A program made the position numbers and the translations under genes. Shown in pieces: positions 8,355-17,181 of a stretch of DNA of 64,000 bases. The DNA lies in assembly GCA_003725745.1 (NCBI GenBank), contig RHDP01000001.1:2757501-2821500 (forward strand), in the 5' to 3' direction. Within the stretch, counting starts at the first letter, position 1. The number at the start of each line of letters is the position of its first letter. The notes beneath the pieces were generated by a model. The model was not told the origin of the DNA and searched no databases. It was given only the letters and a program-made list of their open reading frames with translations. Source of the stretch: Streptomyces sp. I6 (lineage in GTDB: Bacteria > Actinomycetota > Actinomycetes > Streptomycetales > Streptomycetaceae).

Positions 8355-9796
8355 CGCACTCCTTGCAGGGTCTTGGTCTCGCAGAACTCCTCCAGCCCCC
8401 AGCGGCCCAGTTCCCGGCCGAGCCCGGACTGCTTGTAGCCGCCGGTGGGGGCGTTGAGGTTGAAGGCACCGCCGTTGATCTCGACCCGGCCGGTGCGCAT
8501 CCGGCGGGCGAAGGCCGCCGCCCGGTCCGGGTCCTGTGACCAGACGGCGCCGGAGAGGCCGAAGTCGGAGTCGTTCGCCAGCCGCAGCGCCGCCTCCTCG
8601 TCCTCGTACCGGAGCAGGCAGAGCACCGGGCCGAAGATCTCCTCGCGGACCACCCGCATCCCGGGTTCGGCGCCGGCGAGGACGGTCGGGCGGACCCAGT
8701 GGCCGCCGGCCAGTCCGGCGGGAATGCCGTCCGGGGCCTCGGGCCCGCCGACGACGACCCGGGCGCCCTCCTTGACGCCCAGCCGGATGTAGTCGACGAC
8801 GGTGTCGCGCTGGGCGGCCGAGGCGCAGGGGCCCAGGTGGGCGCCGGGCTGTGCGGGGTCGCCGACGGTGTACCGCCCGCCCGCCCGTACGGCCGCGGCC
8901 ACGGCCTCGTCGTAGCGGGCGGCGGGTACCAGGAGCCGGGTGAGCGCGGTGCAGGTCTGCCCGGTGTTGGTGAAGGCGCTGGCGACCGTGGCCTCGACGG
9001 CCGCCGCGAGGTCGGCGTCGGGCAGGGCGACGGCCGCCGACTTGCCGCCCAGTTCCAGGGCCACCCGCTTGACGGTGCCCGCGGCGGTGCGCATGACGTG
9101 CTGTCCCGCGCCGGTGGACCCGGTGAACGAGACCATGTCGACGCCGGGGTGGGCGGCCAGGGCCTCGCCGACGACGCGTCCGCTGCCGGAGACCACGCTG
9201 AGCAGCCCCGGGGGCAGTCCGGCGTCGTCGGCGCAGGCGGCGAGCAGGAAGGCGTTGAGCGGGGCGACGCCGCTCGGCTTGAGCACGACCGGGCAGCCGG
9301 CGGCGAGCGCCGGGCCCACCTTGGCGGCGATCTGGTAGAGGGGGTAGTTCCAGGGGGTGATGGCGGCGACGACACCCGCGGCCTCGCGGACGACACGGGC
9401 CGGCGGCCCGTCCAAGATCGCCTCCTCGAAGGGGAAGGTGCGGGCCAGCGCCGCCTGGGCGCGCAGCACGTCGACCGCGAGCCGGACCTGGACCCGCAGC
9501 GAGAAGTCGCGGGGTGCCCCCATCTCCGCGGTGACGGTGTGGGCGAGTTCCGTCTCGCGGGCGGTCATCGCGTCGGCGAAACGGTCCAGTACCGCGGCGC
9601 GTTCGGCCGGGTCGGTGGCGGCCCAGCCGTCGAACGCCGCGCGGGCCGCACCGACCGCGGCGTCCACGTCGTCGCCGGTGGCGGCCGGGACCGAGCCGAC
9701 GGGCTCGCCGGTGGCCGGGTCGTCCACGGAGAGCCGGGGGGCACGGTCGCTCCACCGGCCGCCGAGGTAGAGCGCGGGGTGGCGTGGGTCGTGCAT
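8351..9796 (-). CDS. NAD(P)+-dependent aldehyde dehydrogenase
   Basis: Soluble ALDH-superfamily enzyme of 481 residues that oxidises an aldehyde to a carboxylic acid. The ATG at 9796 overlaps the SDR stop (TGATG). Motifs in order are TPWNYPLYQI (coenzyme loop), KPSGVAPLNAF, SFTGSTGAGQHV, the general-base glutamate in ALELGGKSA, the nucleophilic cysteine in NTGQTCTAL, EEIFGPVLC, and a C-terminal SGLGRELG. The length is normal. Its position in the operon suggests it oxidises an aldehyde released after hydroxylation or chain cleavage of the substrate; the specificity cannot be read from sequence. Confidence 0.92.
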   Translation of the reverse strand: MHDPRHPALYLGGRWSDRAPRLSVDDPATGEPVGSVPAATGDDVDAAVGAARAAFDGWAATDPAERAAVLDRFADAMTARETELAHTVTAEMGAPRDFSLRVQVRLAVDVLRAQAALARTFPFEEAILDGPPARVVREAAGVVAAITPWNYPLYQIAAKVGPALAAGCPVVLKPSGVAPLNAFLLAACADDAGLPPGLLSVVSGSGRVVGEALAAHPGVDMVSFTGSTGAGQHVMRTAAGTVKRVALELGGKSAAVALPDADLAAAVEATVASAFTNTGQTCTALTRLLVPAARYDEAVAAAVRAGGRYTVGDPAQPGAHLGPCASAAQRDTVVDYIRLGVKEGARVVVGGPEAPDGIPAGLAGGHWVRPTVLAGAEPGMRVVREEIFGPVLCLLRYEDEEAALRLANDSDFGLSGAVWSQDPDRAAAFARRMRTGRVEINGGAFNLNAPTGGYKQSGLGRELGRWGLEEFCETKTLQGVR

Positions 9797-10581
9797 CAGT
9801 GACCCCCCGTCCCCGCCGGCGCCGGACCCGGGGTGTCCGCCCGAGCGTGCATGGACACGCCGAGGGAACGGCCTCCGTCGACGGTCAGCACGGTGCCGGT
9901 GGTGTACGGGGCACCGAGCAGGTGGGCGGTGGCGTCGGCTATCTCCTCGGCCTCCGCGAAGCGGCCGAGCGGGATCATGTCCAGCATCCGCTGCCGCGCC
10001 TCGTCGTCGGAGAGGATGTTGGCCGTGGCGGACTCGGTCGGCACGAAGCCGGGGGCGAGGGCGTTGACCCGGATGCCGTGCGGTCCCCATTCGCGGGCGA
10101 CCGACTTGGTGAAGGCCAGCATGCCGCCCTTGGCGGCCGCGGAGTGGGCGACGCCGGGGGCGCCGGTCCAGGCGTAGGTGGCGACGATGTTGACGATCGC
10201 GCCGGGCCTGCCCTCCTTGATCAGCCGGCGGGCCAGGGCCTGGGAGGCGTGGAAGCAGCCGTAGAGGGAGATCTCCACCACGGCCTTGAAGCCGCCAGGC
10301 GACAGGTCGACGGTGGGGCAGGCGAAGTTGCCGGCCGCGTTGTTGACCAGGCCGTCGACCGCGGGCAGTTCCTCGAACAGCGCGGTGACCGCGTCGGGGT
10401 CGCGGACGTCGAGCGCTGCCGTGCGGACGGCGGTGTGCTCGGCGCGCAGCGACTCGGCCGCGGCCGCGAGGCGCTCGGGGTCACGGGCGGCCAGGACGAC
10501 CTCGTGCCCGTCCCGGCCGAGGCGGCGGGCGATGGCGAGTCCGATGCCGGCGCTTCCGCCGGTGACCACGTACGTACTCAC
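9796..10581 (-). CDS. Short-chain dehydrogenase of the 2,4-dienoyl-CoA reductase type
   Basis: NAD(P)H-dependent SDR of 261 residues. The GTG at 10581 overlaps the previous stop (GTGA). The coenzyme motif is VVTGGSAGIGLAI and the NNAG motif appears as VNNAAGNF, a signature of 2,4-dienoyl-CoA reductases. The classical YxxxK is missing; HSAAAKGG carries the lysine, and a tyrosine (ATYAWTG) lies exactly 15 residues before it, the spacing used by mammalian-type dienoyl-CoA reductases. This makes reduction of an unsaturated acyl-CoA more likely than oxidation of an ordinary alcohol. That role fits the neighbouring dehydrogenases and CoA transferase. Confidence 0.85.
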   Translation of the reverse strand: MSTYVVTGGSAGIGLAIARRLGRDGHEVVLAARDPERLAAAAESLRAEHTAVRTAALDVRDPDAVTALFEELPAVDGLVNNAAGNFACPTVDLSPGGFKAVVEISLYGCFHASQALARRLIKEGRPGAIVNIVATYAWTGAPGVAHSAAAKGGMLAFTKSVAREWGPHGIRVNALAPGFVPTESATANILSDDEARQRMLDMIPLGRFAEAEEIADATAHLLGAPYTTGTVLTVDGGRSLGVSMHARADTPGPAPAGTGGH

Positions 10582-11384
10582 GTCAGTGCTCCTTCGAGCC
10601 AGGCGTCGTTCCAGGCGGCGAGCACGCGGGCGCGCCGGGAGTAGCGGTGCAGGGGGAACTCCAGGGTGAATCCGATGGCGCCGACCACCTGGTGGCACTG
10701 CGCGACGACGGTCTCCGCGGCCTGGCCCGCGTGGGCGAGGGCGGCGGGTCCGCAGTCCTCGCGGGTGACGAGGCGGCGCATCCCCTCGACCGCGGTGGCG
10801 GCGTCGGCGAGGCGGAACTGGACGCCCTCCAGGCCGGACAGGGTGGTGCCGAATGCGGCGCGCTGCTTGACGTGGTCGACTGCGAGGTCGAGCGCGCCGG
10901 TGGCGAGCCCGGCCAGGTATCCGGTCTGGGCGCGCAGCCAGGCGGACTCGGCCTCGGGGCGGACGGCGGCATCCGTCGGCTCGGTCTCCACGGTGTGGAC
11001 GGCGAGGCAGTCGCCGTAGGGGACCGGGAGGGCACCGAGCACGCGGTGCTCGCGCAGCCCCTCCGGGGTCCGCACGATGACCCGCTCGCCCGGGTAGCGG
11101 GCGAGGCCCTGGTGCAGCGGGGACCCGCCGAGGAGACGGTCCACCTCGCTCAGCGGGACGAGGCCGCGGCCGAGTTCGACGGCCGCCGGACCGATGAAGG
11201 CGGGGGCGTCGGGGTCTTCGAGGAGTTCGGCCCAGCCGACGGCCGCCAGGGCGGCGTCGAGGGCCGGAGTGCGGTCGTCCGACGGGCTGCCGGGGCGCCA
11301 GACGTCCGGCACGGGGTGGTCGGCGATGACCTGCCGGAGGGTGACGGCGAAGGCGTCGGCCTCCTTCGTGAGCGCGGTGGTCAT
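10578..11384 (-). CDS. Acyl-CoA dehydrogenase, small (partner) subunit
   Basis: Protein of 268 residues, too short for a complete acyl-CoA dehydrogenase. The C-terminal helical domain is recognisable: AVDHVKQRAAFGTTLSGLEGVQFRLAD split over the typical R(A/Q)-F-G helix, and GAIGFTLEFPLHRYSRRA at the end. The N-terminal FAD-contacting beta domain is reduced. This matches the partner subunits of alpha2beta2 dehydrogenases known from steroid side-chain degradation (FadE28/29, ChsE1/E2). The ATG at 11384 overlaps the upstream stop. The full-length partner is encoded two genes upstream, at 12875-13987. Confidence 0.85.
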   Translation of the reverse strand: MTTALTKEADAFAVTLRQVIADHPVPDVWRPGSPSDDRTPALDAALAAVGWAELLEDPDAPAFIGPAAVELGRGLVPLSEVDRLLGGSPLHQGLARYPGERVIVRTPEGLREHRVLGALPVPYGDCLAVHTVETEPTDAAVRPEAESAWLRAQTGYLAGLATGALDLAVDHVKQRAAFGTTLSGLEGVQFRLADAATAVEGMRRLVTREDCGPAALAHAGQAAETVVAQCHQVVGAIGFTLEFPLHRYSRRARVLAAWNDAWLEGALT

Positions 11385-12884
11385 GCCCCGTTCCTTTCTG
11401 CGGTGTCGAGGAGTTCGCGGATCCCGGGCGCCGGGGAGTGCCCGGCGGCGCGCGCGGGGGGCGCGGATGACGCGGGTGTACCGGGCGTCGCGGATGACGC
11501 GGATGACGCGGATGACGCGGATGACGCGGATGACGCGGATGTGGCGTGCGTACCAGGTGTCTCGGCCGCCTCGGGCGCCTCGGCTGTATCGGGCGCCTCG
11601 GCTGTATCGGCTGTATCGGCCGGTGAGAGGTGCTCGGCCGGTGGGGAGGACGCTGCCGGCCCCGGCGATCCGTTCGCTCCCGGCGTCATGGGGAGGTCAC
11701 CGAGGAGTTCGGCCGAGTGCTCACCGAGGCGGGGGCCGGCCGGGCGGCGGGCGCGGCGGTCCCGTCGATCTTGAACACGTTGCCGAGCAGCTGGACCGGG
11801 CCGACCCCGGGCTGCCGCACGGTCTGCACCAGGCCGTTGACCGTCACCTGGCGGTCGTCGAAGAGCCGGCCGAGGAGGCGTACGTCGCCCGAGGGGATGT
11901 CGTGCTTGGCGAGCACGGACAGCCAGTGGTCCAGCGGCCGGGTGGCGAAGACCGCGGCGAAGCGGTCCACCAGCGCCGCCCGGACCGCGCGTTCGGCCTC
12001 GTCCGCCGGCGCCGCCTGGGGGTCGGCGACCCAGGGGTCGTCCAGTCCCAGGATCCCGAGCAGCCGGCGGCGCTGGGCGGTGTTGAGGCAGGCGAGTGCG
12101 AGGAAGGAGTCGGCGGTGCGGTAGCAGCGGTAGTACGGCTCCAGCCGGTCGGCGCCCGCGGTGGTGCGGGCCGTGTGCTCGAGCTCCGCCGCGGTCAGCG
12201 GGCCCTGGTCCGCGGTGCCCCCGGAGTCGCCGATCCGGACGAAGCGCTGGACCTGGACCGCGAGGGCGGCGCCGAGGAGGGAGACCTCCACTCCCGGTGC
12301 CTGCCGGCCCCGTTCCCGCCCGGCCACTCCGGCCAGCACGCTGATGCAGGTGAGCAGTCCGGCGGTCAGATCGGCCATGGCTATCCCCCGGACCGCCGGG
12401 GGACGGCGTCCTCGGGGCGGGCGTCGGCCATCAGGAGTCCGGACAGCGCCTGGGCGATGATGTCGTAGCCGAGCCGGCCGGCGTCGGGGCCCTCGGTGCC
12501 GAAGGCGGTGACGCAGCTCCAGACCGCCCGGGGGTTGGCGGTGCGTACGCTCTCGCGGTCGAGGCCGAAGCGGGCGGCCCGCTCGGGCGGCATGTTGTGC
12601 ACCACCGCGTCCGCTCCGGCGATGAGCCGCGCGGACGCCGCACGGCCCTCGTCCGTCTTCAGGTCCAGGGTGACGGAGCGCTTGCCCCGGTTGAGCGCGT
12701 AGAACCAGGTGCTCTCGCCGGGGGCGTGCGGGTTGTAGTGGCGCCAGGCGTCGCCCGTGGGGGGCTCCACCTTGACGACGTCGGCACCGAGGTCGCCGAG
12801 CAGCATGGTGGCGAAGGGGCCGGCCACGTACTGGGCGTAGTCGAGGACGCGGACGCCTGCGAGGGGACGGTCGGCTAGGCGCAT
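11381..12884 (-). CDS. CaiB/BaiF-type (class III) CoA transferase with low-complexity tail (two frameshifts)
   Basis: Formyl-CoA-transferase-like enzyme that moves CoA between acids. The ATG is at 12884. The N-terminus PLAGVRVLDYAQYVAGPF, then LLGDLGADVVKVEPP, includes the usual CoA-binding fold and the catalytic aspartate region RVWS/RLGYDI. One G is missing at about 12384-12388, so the second half (GIAMADLTAGLL onward) is in another frame. A second deletion near 11735 hides the family's end motif; the correct frame reads RPAPRLGEHSAELLGDLP. That frame stays open for a further 102 codons of Ser/Ala/Pro/Thr repeats and ends GIRELLDTAERNGA at 11381 with an ATGA overlap. The repeats therefore look like an insertion within the C-terminal tail rather than a separate gene. 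Confidence 0.82.
11490..11541. repeat. 9-bp tandem repeat (GCGGATGAC) inside the CoA transferase tail
   Basis: Five exact copies and one degenerate copy of a 9-base unit. On the minus strand they encode Ser-Ser-Ala triplets (SASSASSASS). Because the unit is a multiple of three, copy-number change lengthens or shortens the tail without shifting frame. Confidence 0.9.
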
Positions 12885-13987
12885 GCCAGCCCCCTGCGGG
12901 CGATGACGCGGCGCTGGATGTCGGAGGCGCCACCGGCGATGGTGGTGGCGACCGTGGCCCGGTGGAAGGCGGCGATACGGCCGTCTGCGACGGCACCCGG
13001 TCCGTCCTCGACGAACACGTGCGGGCCGAGCAGGTCCGCCGCGCTGTGCGCGATGCCCTGCAGCAGATAGGCGATGGAGAGCTTGGCCATGGAGGAGGCC
13101 GCGCTGGCGTCCTCGCCGTCGGCGAGCAGGAGGGTGGCCCGGGAGCCGATTTCGGCGGCGGCGTCCGTCCGGCCGCGGAGCCGGAGCAGTTCCAGGCGCT
13201 GGGCCGGGGTTTCGGCGTACGGCTCGAGGTCGTCCAGTACGCGGCGGGCGATGCCGACCTTCTCGCTGGTGACGCGCTCGTAGTCGAGCGTGCCCATCAG
13301 CACGCGCCAGCCTCCGTGGAGTTCTCCGATGAGGTTCTCCTCGGGTATCTCGACCTCGTCGAGGACGAGTTCGCCGAGCGTGCCGCCGCCGAGCGTGTCA
13401 TGGGTGATGACCTCGATGCCGGGGGTGTCCATGGGGCACACCAGGACGGACACGCCCTTGTGGCGGGGGAGGTCGGGGTCGGTGCGCACCGCGAGGTAGC
13501 ACCAGTCGGCGTACTCGGCGCTGGAGGTCCAGATCTTGCGCCCGGAGACGACGAACGTGCCGTCCCTCCTGACGGCCCGGGTGCGCAGGGAGGCGAGGTC
13601 GGACCCCGCCTCCGGCTCCGAGAAGCCCTGGCAGAAGCGCAGTTCACCCCGGGCGACCTGGGGGAGCAGCCGTTCGGCCAGCGCGGGCGGGGCGAACCGG
13701 CGCAGGGCGTTGCCGATGGTCTTGACCGACAGCAGATAGCTGGACAGCGGCAGCCAGTGGTAGCCGAACGCCTCCTCCACGGCGTCGGTGTCCAGCGGGT
13801 GCAGGCCGCGCCCGCCGAACCCGGCCGACCAGTGCAGACCGATGAATCCGGCCCGGCCGTACTCCTCGTAGGCGCGCCGGGAGTCGGCGTCGGACGGCAT
13901 GCCCTGGAAGCGGTTGTGGGCCTCGTGCTGCAGCTCCCCCGCGAGGCGGGAGGCGAAGGCGTGCGCCTGGGCGGCGATCCCTTCCAT
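12875..13987 (-). CDS. Acyl-CoA dehydrogenase, large (FAD-binding) subunit
   Basis: FAD enzyme of 370 residues that introduces an alpha-beta double bond into an acyl-CoA and passes electrons to electron-transfer flavoprotein. The ATG at 13987 follows a strong GGAGGAGG site. Family motifs are FCQGFSEPEAGSDLASL (FAD/substrate loop), FVVSGRKIWTSSA, and a C-terminal TIAGGASDIQRRVIARRGLA that normally positions FAD. It is the first gene of the operon and pairs with the short subunit at 10578-11384. Electrons would go to EtfAB encoded at 25794-27761. Preference for ring-containing, branched or linear acyl groups cannot be read. Confidence 0.9.
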   Translation of the reverse strand: MEGIAAQAHAFASRLAGELQHEAHNRFQGMPSDADSRRAYEEYGRAGFIGLHWSAGFGGRGLHPLDTDAVEEAFGYHWLPLSSYLLSVKTIGNALRRFAPPALAERLLPQVARGELRFCQGFSEPEAGSDLASLRTRAVRRDGTFVVSGRKIWTSSAEYADWCYLAVRTDPDLPRHKGVSVLVCPMDTPGIEVITHDTLGGGTLGELVLDEVEIPEENLIGELHGGWRVLMGTLDYERVTSEKVGIARRVLDDLEPYAETPAQRLELLRLRGRTDAAAEIGSRATLLLADGEDASAASSMAKLSIAYLLQGIAHSAADLLGPHVFVEDGPGAVADGRIAAFHRATVATTIAGGASDIQRRVIARRGLACA

Positions 13988-14001
13988 GGGAATCCTCCTC
14001 C

Positions 14002-14031
14002 ATAACTTTCACAAGATGAAAGTTATTTCAT
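14002..14031. promoter_or_regulatory. Overlapping perfect inverted repeats: candidate IclR-type operator
   Basis: ATAACTTTC (14002-14010), a 7-base spacer, then GAAAGTTAT (14018-14026) form a perfect 9+9 palindrome. A second perfect palindrome overlaps it: ATGAAA (14016-14021), GTTA, TTTCAT (14026-14031). The second resembles the TGGAAAT-N-ATTTCCA box of E. coli IclR. The site lies between the predicted -10 box and the dehydrogenase start, where binding would block transcription. A related ACTTCC-N7-GAAAGT lies in the importer promoter at 19772-19790. Confidence 0.75.
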
Positions 14032-14042
14032 TGTGTGGAATA

Positions 14043-14072
14043 AGGGTAGGGAGCCCGGCTCGCGGGGGTCAA
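14043..14072 (-). promoter_or_regulatory. Predicted vegetative promoter of the catabolic operon
   Basis: On the minus strand TTGACC (14072-14067) and TACCCT (14048-14043) are separated by 18 bases, a good match to the actinobacterial HrdB consensus. The inverted-repeat operator follows immediately downstream and the GGAGGAGG ribosome site comes next. The call rests on sequence only. Confidence 0.55.
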
Positions 14073-14075
14073 GGC

Positions 14076-14951
14076 TCAGAGCACGGCAGTTCCCGCCGAC
14101 TTCGCCGCCGGCTCCCCAGCCGGGGAGTCGCTCGGCGCCGGATCGGACCCGGTCGCGGCCGGGTTGCCGCTCCGGCCCGCGTCCAGCAGCGCCCGGCCAG
14201 GCATGGCGTCGAGGAGCGCCCGGGTGTACGGGTCCCGCGGTTCACCGATGACCCGCCGGGCCGATCCCTGCTCCCTGACCCGGCCGTCCCGGACGACGAC
14301 CACCTCGTCGGCGATCCGCCGCACCACGTTGAGGTCGTGGGTGATGAACAGATAGCTGACCTGGAGTGAGTCCTGGAGGTCCTGGAGCAGGTTGAGGATC
14401 TGGGCCTGCACCGACACGTCCAGCGCCGAGGTCGGCTCGTCGCAGATCACGAGGTCGGGGCGGGCCGCCAGGGCGCGGGCCACACACAGCCGCTGCCGCT
14501 GGCCGCCGGAGAACTCCCCCGGGTAGCTGTCCGGGGATACGCCCCCCATGCCCACCGCGTCCAGCAGTTCGAGGACCCGCTCCCGGCCGCCCTCGCGCCA
14601 CAGGCCGTGCGCGCGCAGCGGCTCGCCGACGATCTGCTCGATGGTGAAGCGCGGGTCCAGTGAGGCGTAGGGGTCCTGGAAGACGAACCCGATCCCGCGG
14701 CGGGCCTCACGCAGCCGCCGGCCGCGGCGGGGCAGCGGCTTCCCGCCGACCAGCACCCGGCCGCCGTCGGGCCGTTCCAGCCCCGCGACGATCCGGGCCA
14801 GAGTGCTCTTGCCGCTGCCGGACTCGCCCACCACCCCGACGGTGCTACCGGGCGCGACGGTGAGGCTGACCTCGTGCAGTGCCTGATGGGTGCCGAAGCG
14901 TTTGCTGACGGCGTCCAGCTCGACTATCGGGGTGCTGACCTGAGCGGACAT
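14076..14951 (-). CDS. Oligopeptide/dipeptide-type ABC transporter ATPase, OppF/DppF-like
   Basis: Cytoplasmic ATPase of 291 residues. The ATG at 14951 overlaps the stop of the preceding ATPase gene (TGATG). Walker A is GESGSGKST, the Q-loop is FVFQDPYASLDPR, the signature is EFSGGQRQRLCVARAL and Walker B is VICDEPTSALD with the switch histidine in FITHDLN. It is the last gene of the five-gene importer and ends 62 bases before the promoter of the catabolic operon. No terminator separates them, so read-through into the enzymes is possible. Confidence 0.9.
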   Translation of the reverse strand: MSAQVSTPIVELDAVSKRFGTHQALHEVSLTVAPGSTVGVVGESGSGKSTLARIVAGLERPDGGRVLVGGKPLPRRGRRLREARRGIGFVFQDPYASLDPRFTIEQIVGEPLRAHGLWREGGRERVLELLDAVGMGGVSPDSYPGEFSGGQRQRLCVARALAARPDLVICDEPTSALDVSVQAQILNLLQDLQDSLQVSYLFITHDLNVVRRIADEVVVVRDGRVREQGSARRVIGEPRDPYTRALLDAMPGRALLDAGRSGNPAATGSDPAPSDSPAGEPAAKSAGTAVL

Positions 14952-16078
14952 CAGTGGGCCTCCCAGCAGGCGAGAAGGTGGGGCGGTGCACCGTCGGGCA
15001 GCGGGTCGCCCGCGGCGGCGCGCACCGGGGGCGCCTCGGCACGGCACCTGTCGGCCGCCTGGGGACAGCGCGGCTCGAAGGGGCAGCCGGGGCCCGCGGA
15101 CCGGTCGGAACGGGCTCCGGGGATGGAGACGTAGCGGGTGTGGGGCGCGCCCGCGTAGGCGTCGCGGTAGGTGTCGACGAGGCCCCGGGTATAGGGGTGG
15201 CGCGCGGCGCCGAACAGCTCCGGGGCGGCGGCGTGCTCCACGAGCCTCCCCCCGTAGAGCACCGCCACGGTGTCGGCGATCTCCGCGGTGACGGACAGGT
15301 CGTGGGTGATCCAGATGACCGTGATGCCGAACTCCCGCCGCAGTTCGGCGACCAGGGCCAGCACCTCGGCCTGCACCGTCACGTCGAGCGCGGTGGTGGG
15401 TTCGTCCGCGATGAGCAGCTGCGGCCGGTGCGCGAGGGCGATGGCGATCATCACGCGTTGCCGCATTCCGCCGGACAGCTCGTGGGGGTAGCGGCCGGCG
15501 GTCCGCTCGGGGTCGCGGATGCCGACGCGTCCCAGCATCTCCACGGCCCGCGCCCGGGCTTCCCGGCGGCCGTGGCCCTCGGCGATCCGGAACACCTCGG
15601 CGATCTGCCGGCCCGCCGTCATCACCGGGTTCAGCGCGGCGAGCGCGTCCTGCGGCAGATAGGCCACCCGGCTGCCGCGCGCCCTGCGCAGCTCGGAGCC
15701 GCCGAGCGCGGCCATGTCGACGTCGCCGACGTGGACCGAGCCGCCGGTGACGTGTGCGCCCGGCGGCAGCAACCGGGACGCGGCGTGGGCGAGGGTGGAC
15801 TTGCCCGAGCCGGACTCGCCCACCAGGGCGAGGACGCCGCCCGCGGGGACGTCGAGGCTGACGCCGTGGAGCGCGGTCCGCTCACCGTAGGCGACGGTGA
15901 GGTTCTCCACCCGCACCCGTACACCGAGCCGGGCGGGACCGTTCCCCGCGGGACGGTCCGCGTCCAGGCGGACCGGACCGGCCGCCGCGGGCCCGTTCAC
16001 GTCGAGTGGGGCGGGATCCGCCCCTGCCGGCCCGTTCACGTCGAGTGGGGCCGGGCCGGTCTCTGCGGGCTGGTTCAT
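14951..16078 (-). CDS. Oligopeptide/dipeptide-type ABC transporter ATPase, OppD/DppD-like
   Basis: ATPase of 375 residues. The ATG at 16078 overlaps the permease stop (ATGA). Walker A is GESGSGKST, the Q-loop is YLPQDALAALNP, the signature is ELSGGMRQRVMIAIAL and Walker B is LIADEPTTALD. The C-terminal oligopeptide-transporter extension contains the cysteine cluster CPFEPRCPQAADRC, which in this family can bind an Fe-S cluster. The N-terminus carries a 39-base direct repeat (about 15990-16056) encoding two copies of APLDVNGPA, an unusual low-complexity addition. Confidence 0.9.
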   Translation of the reverse strand: MNQPAETGPAPLDVNGPAGADPAPLDVNGPAAAGPVRLDADRPAGNGPARLGVRVRVENLTVAYGERTALHGVSLDVPAGGVLALVGESGSGKSTLAHAASRLLPPGAHVTGGSVHVGDVDMAALGGSELRRARGSRVAYLPQDALAALNPVMTAGRQIAEVFRIAEGHGRREARARAVEMLGRVGIRDPERTAGRYPHELSGGMRQRVMIAIALAHRPQLLIADEPTTALDVTVQAEVLALVAELRREFGITVIWITHDLSVTAEIADTVAVLYGGRLVEHAAAPELFGAARHPYTRGLVDTYRDAYAGAPHTRYVSIPGARSDRSAGPGCPFEPRCPQAADRCRAEAPPVRAAAGDPLPDGAPPHLLACWEAH

Positions 16079-17181
16079 GTCGTCAGCTCCTGACGGGATC
16101 GGGGGTCGACGACCGAGCGCAGCGTGTCGGCGAGGAGGTTGCCGAGGACGACGAGGACCGCCGCGACGACCACCGTGCCCATCAGCACCGGCCGGTCCTG
16201 GTCGGCGAACGCCGTGACCTGGAGCCGCCCGATGCCGGGCCAGCCGAAGATGGTCTCCACGAAGACGACGTTGGACACGAAGATCGCGACGTCCATTCCG
16301 GCCATGGTGAGCACGGGCGACAGCGTGCAGCGCAGCACGTGCCGGCGCAGTACGGCGGGCCGCGACAGCCCCTTGGCGACGGCGGTGCGCACATGGGGGG
16401 AGGCCAGCGTCGCGGCCATCCCGTCGCGCACCACGCTCGCGTAGTACGGCACTCCCGTCAGCCCGAGCACGATCGCCGGCAGCACCAGGTGGGCGGCGTC
16501 CGCCCCGTTGCTCACCGGGGCGATGCCGAGCCCGTACCCGAAGGCCAGCAGGAACAGATAGCCCAGGGCGAAGGCGGGGATCGCCAGGAGCGCGATGTTG
16601 GTCATCAGCACCGGCATCAGGCGCCGTCCGCGCAGCGCCTCCCAGGTACCGAGGGCAGCGCCGAGCAGGATCTCCACGAACAGCGCGGCGACGCACAGCA
16701 GCAGGGTCGAGGGGAGCCGGTCGCCGATGAGCGTGGCGACGGGTGTGCCTCGCTGGTAGGACTCGCCGAGGTCACCGGTGAACACCCCCTTGGCGTACTC
16801 CCAGTACTGCTCCCACAGCGGTGCGGTCAGGTGCAGCTGCTCCCGGATGCGCTCCACCAGCTCGGGCGTGGCGCGGGGGCCGGCGATACCGCGGGCGGGG
16901 TCGCCGGGCACGACGTACAGCAGGGCGAAGGTGACGGTGACGACGACCGCGACGGTCGCCGCGCCGAGCAGCAGCCGCAGTCCCACCTGGCGCGCCGTCC
17001 CCCACCAGGCCGCGCCGGAGCGTCCGGCCTTCGGGGACACGGCCTTGGAGGACACGGCTTCCGGGGACACGGCTTCCGGGGACACGGTCGCCGTGGGAAC
17101 CGCCTCGGAGGACACGGCCTCGGCGGCCTCCCCCGGCGGCGGCGCGGACTCGGGGTGTCCGGTCTTCAGATGTTCAGCCAT
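16075..17181 (-). CDS. ABC transporter permease, OppB/DppB-like
   Basis: Inner-membrane permease of 368 residues with about six transmembrane helices. The ATG at 17181 lies 16 bases inside the end of the companion permease gene. The DppB features are the first helix LRLLLGAATVAVVVTVTFAL, the periplasmic loop with VPGDPARGIAGPRATPE, and the coupling region around DGMAATLASPHVRTAVAKG. The first 60 residues are a cytoplasmic low-complexity stretch with repeated SPEAV/SSKAV units, matching the habit of neighbouring genes to carry repetitive N-termini. Confidence 0.9.
   Translation of the reverse strand: MAEHLKTGHPESAPPPGEAAEAVSSEAVPTATVSPEAVSPEAVSSKAVSPKAGRSGAAWWGTARQVGLRLLLGAATVAVVVTVTFALLYVVPGDPARGIAGPRATPELVERIREQLHLTAPLWEQYWEYAKGVFTGDLGESYQRGTPVATLIGDRLPSTLLLCVAALFVEILLGAALGTWEALRGRRLMPVLMTNIALLAIPAFALGYLFLLAFGYGLGIAPVSNGADAAHLVLPAIVLGLTGVPYYASVVRDGMAATLASPHVRTAVAKGLSRPAVLRRHVLRCTLSPVLTMAGMDVAIFVSNVVFVETIFGWPGIGRLQVTAFADQDRPVLMGTVVVAAVLVVLGNLLADTLRSVVDPRSRQELTT

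Noticed and set aside
11490-11541. Direct repeats that could suggest a CRISPR array
   Set aside because: The units are contiguous 9-mers without spacers and lie in coding sequence. No cas gene occurs in the window, and the other tandem arrays (26703, 31251, 32591) also lack spacers.
11381-11689. Separate 102-codon Ala/Ser/Thr-rich gene with ATGA overlaps on both sides
   Set aside because: Its frame is the correct continuation of the CoA transferase once a missing C near 11735 is restored; the family's GEHSAELLGDLP end motif lies in this frame. It is reported as part of the CoA transferase.
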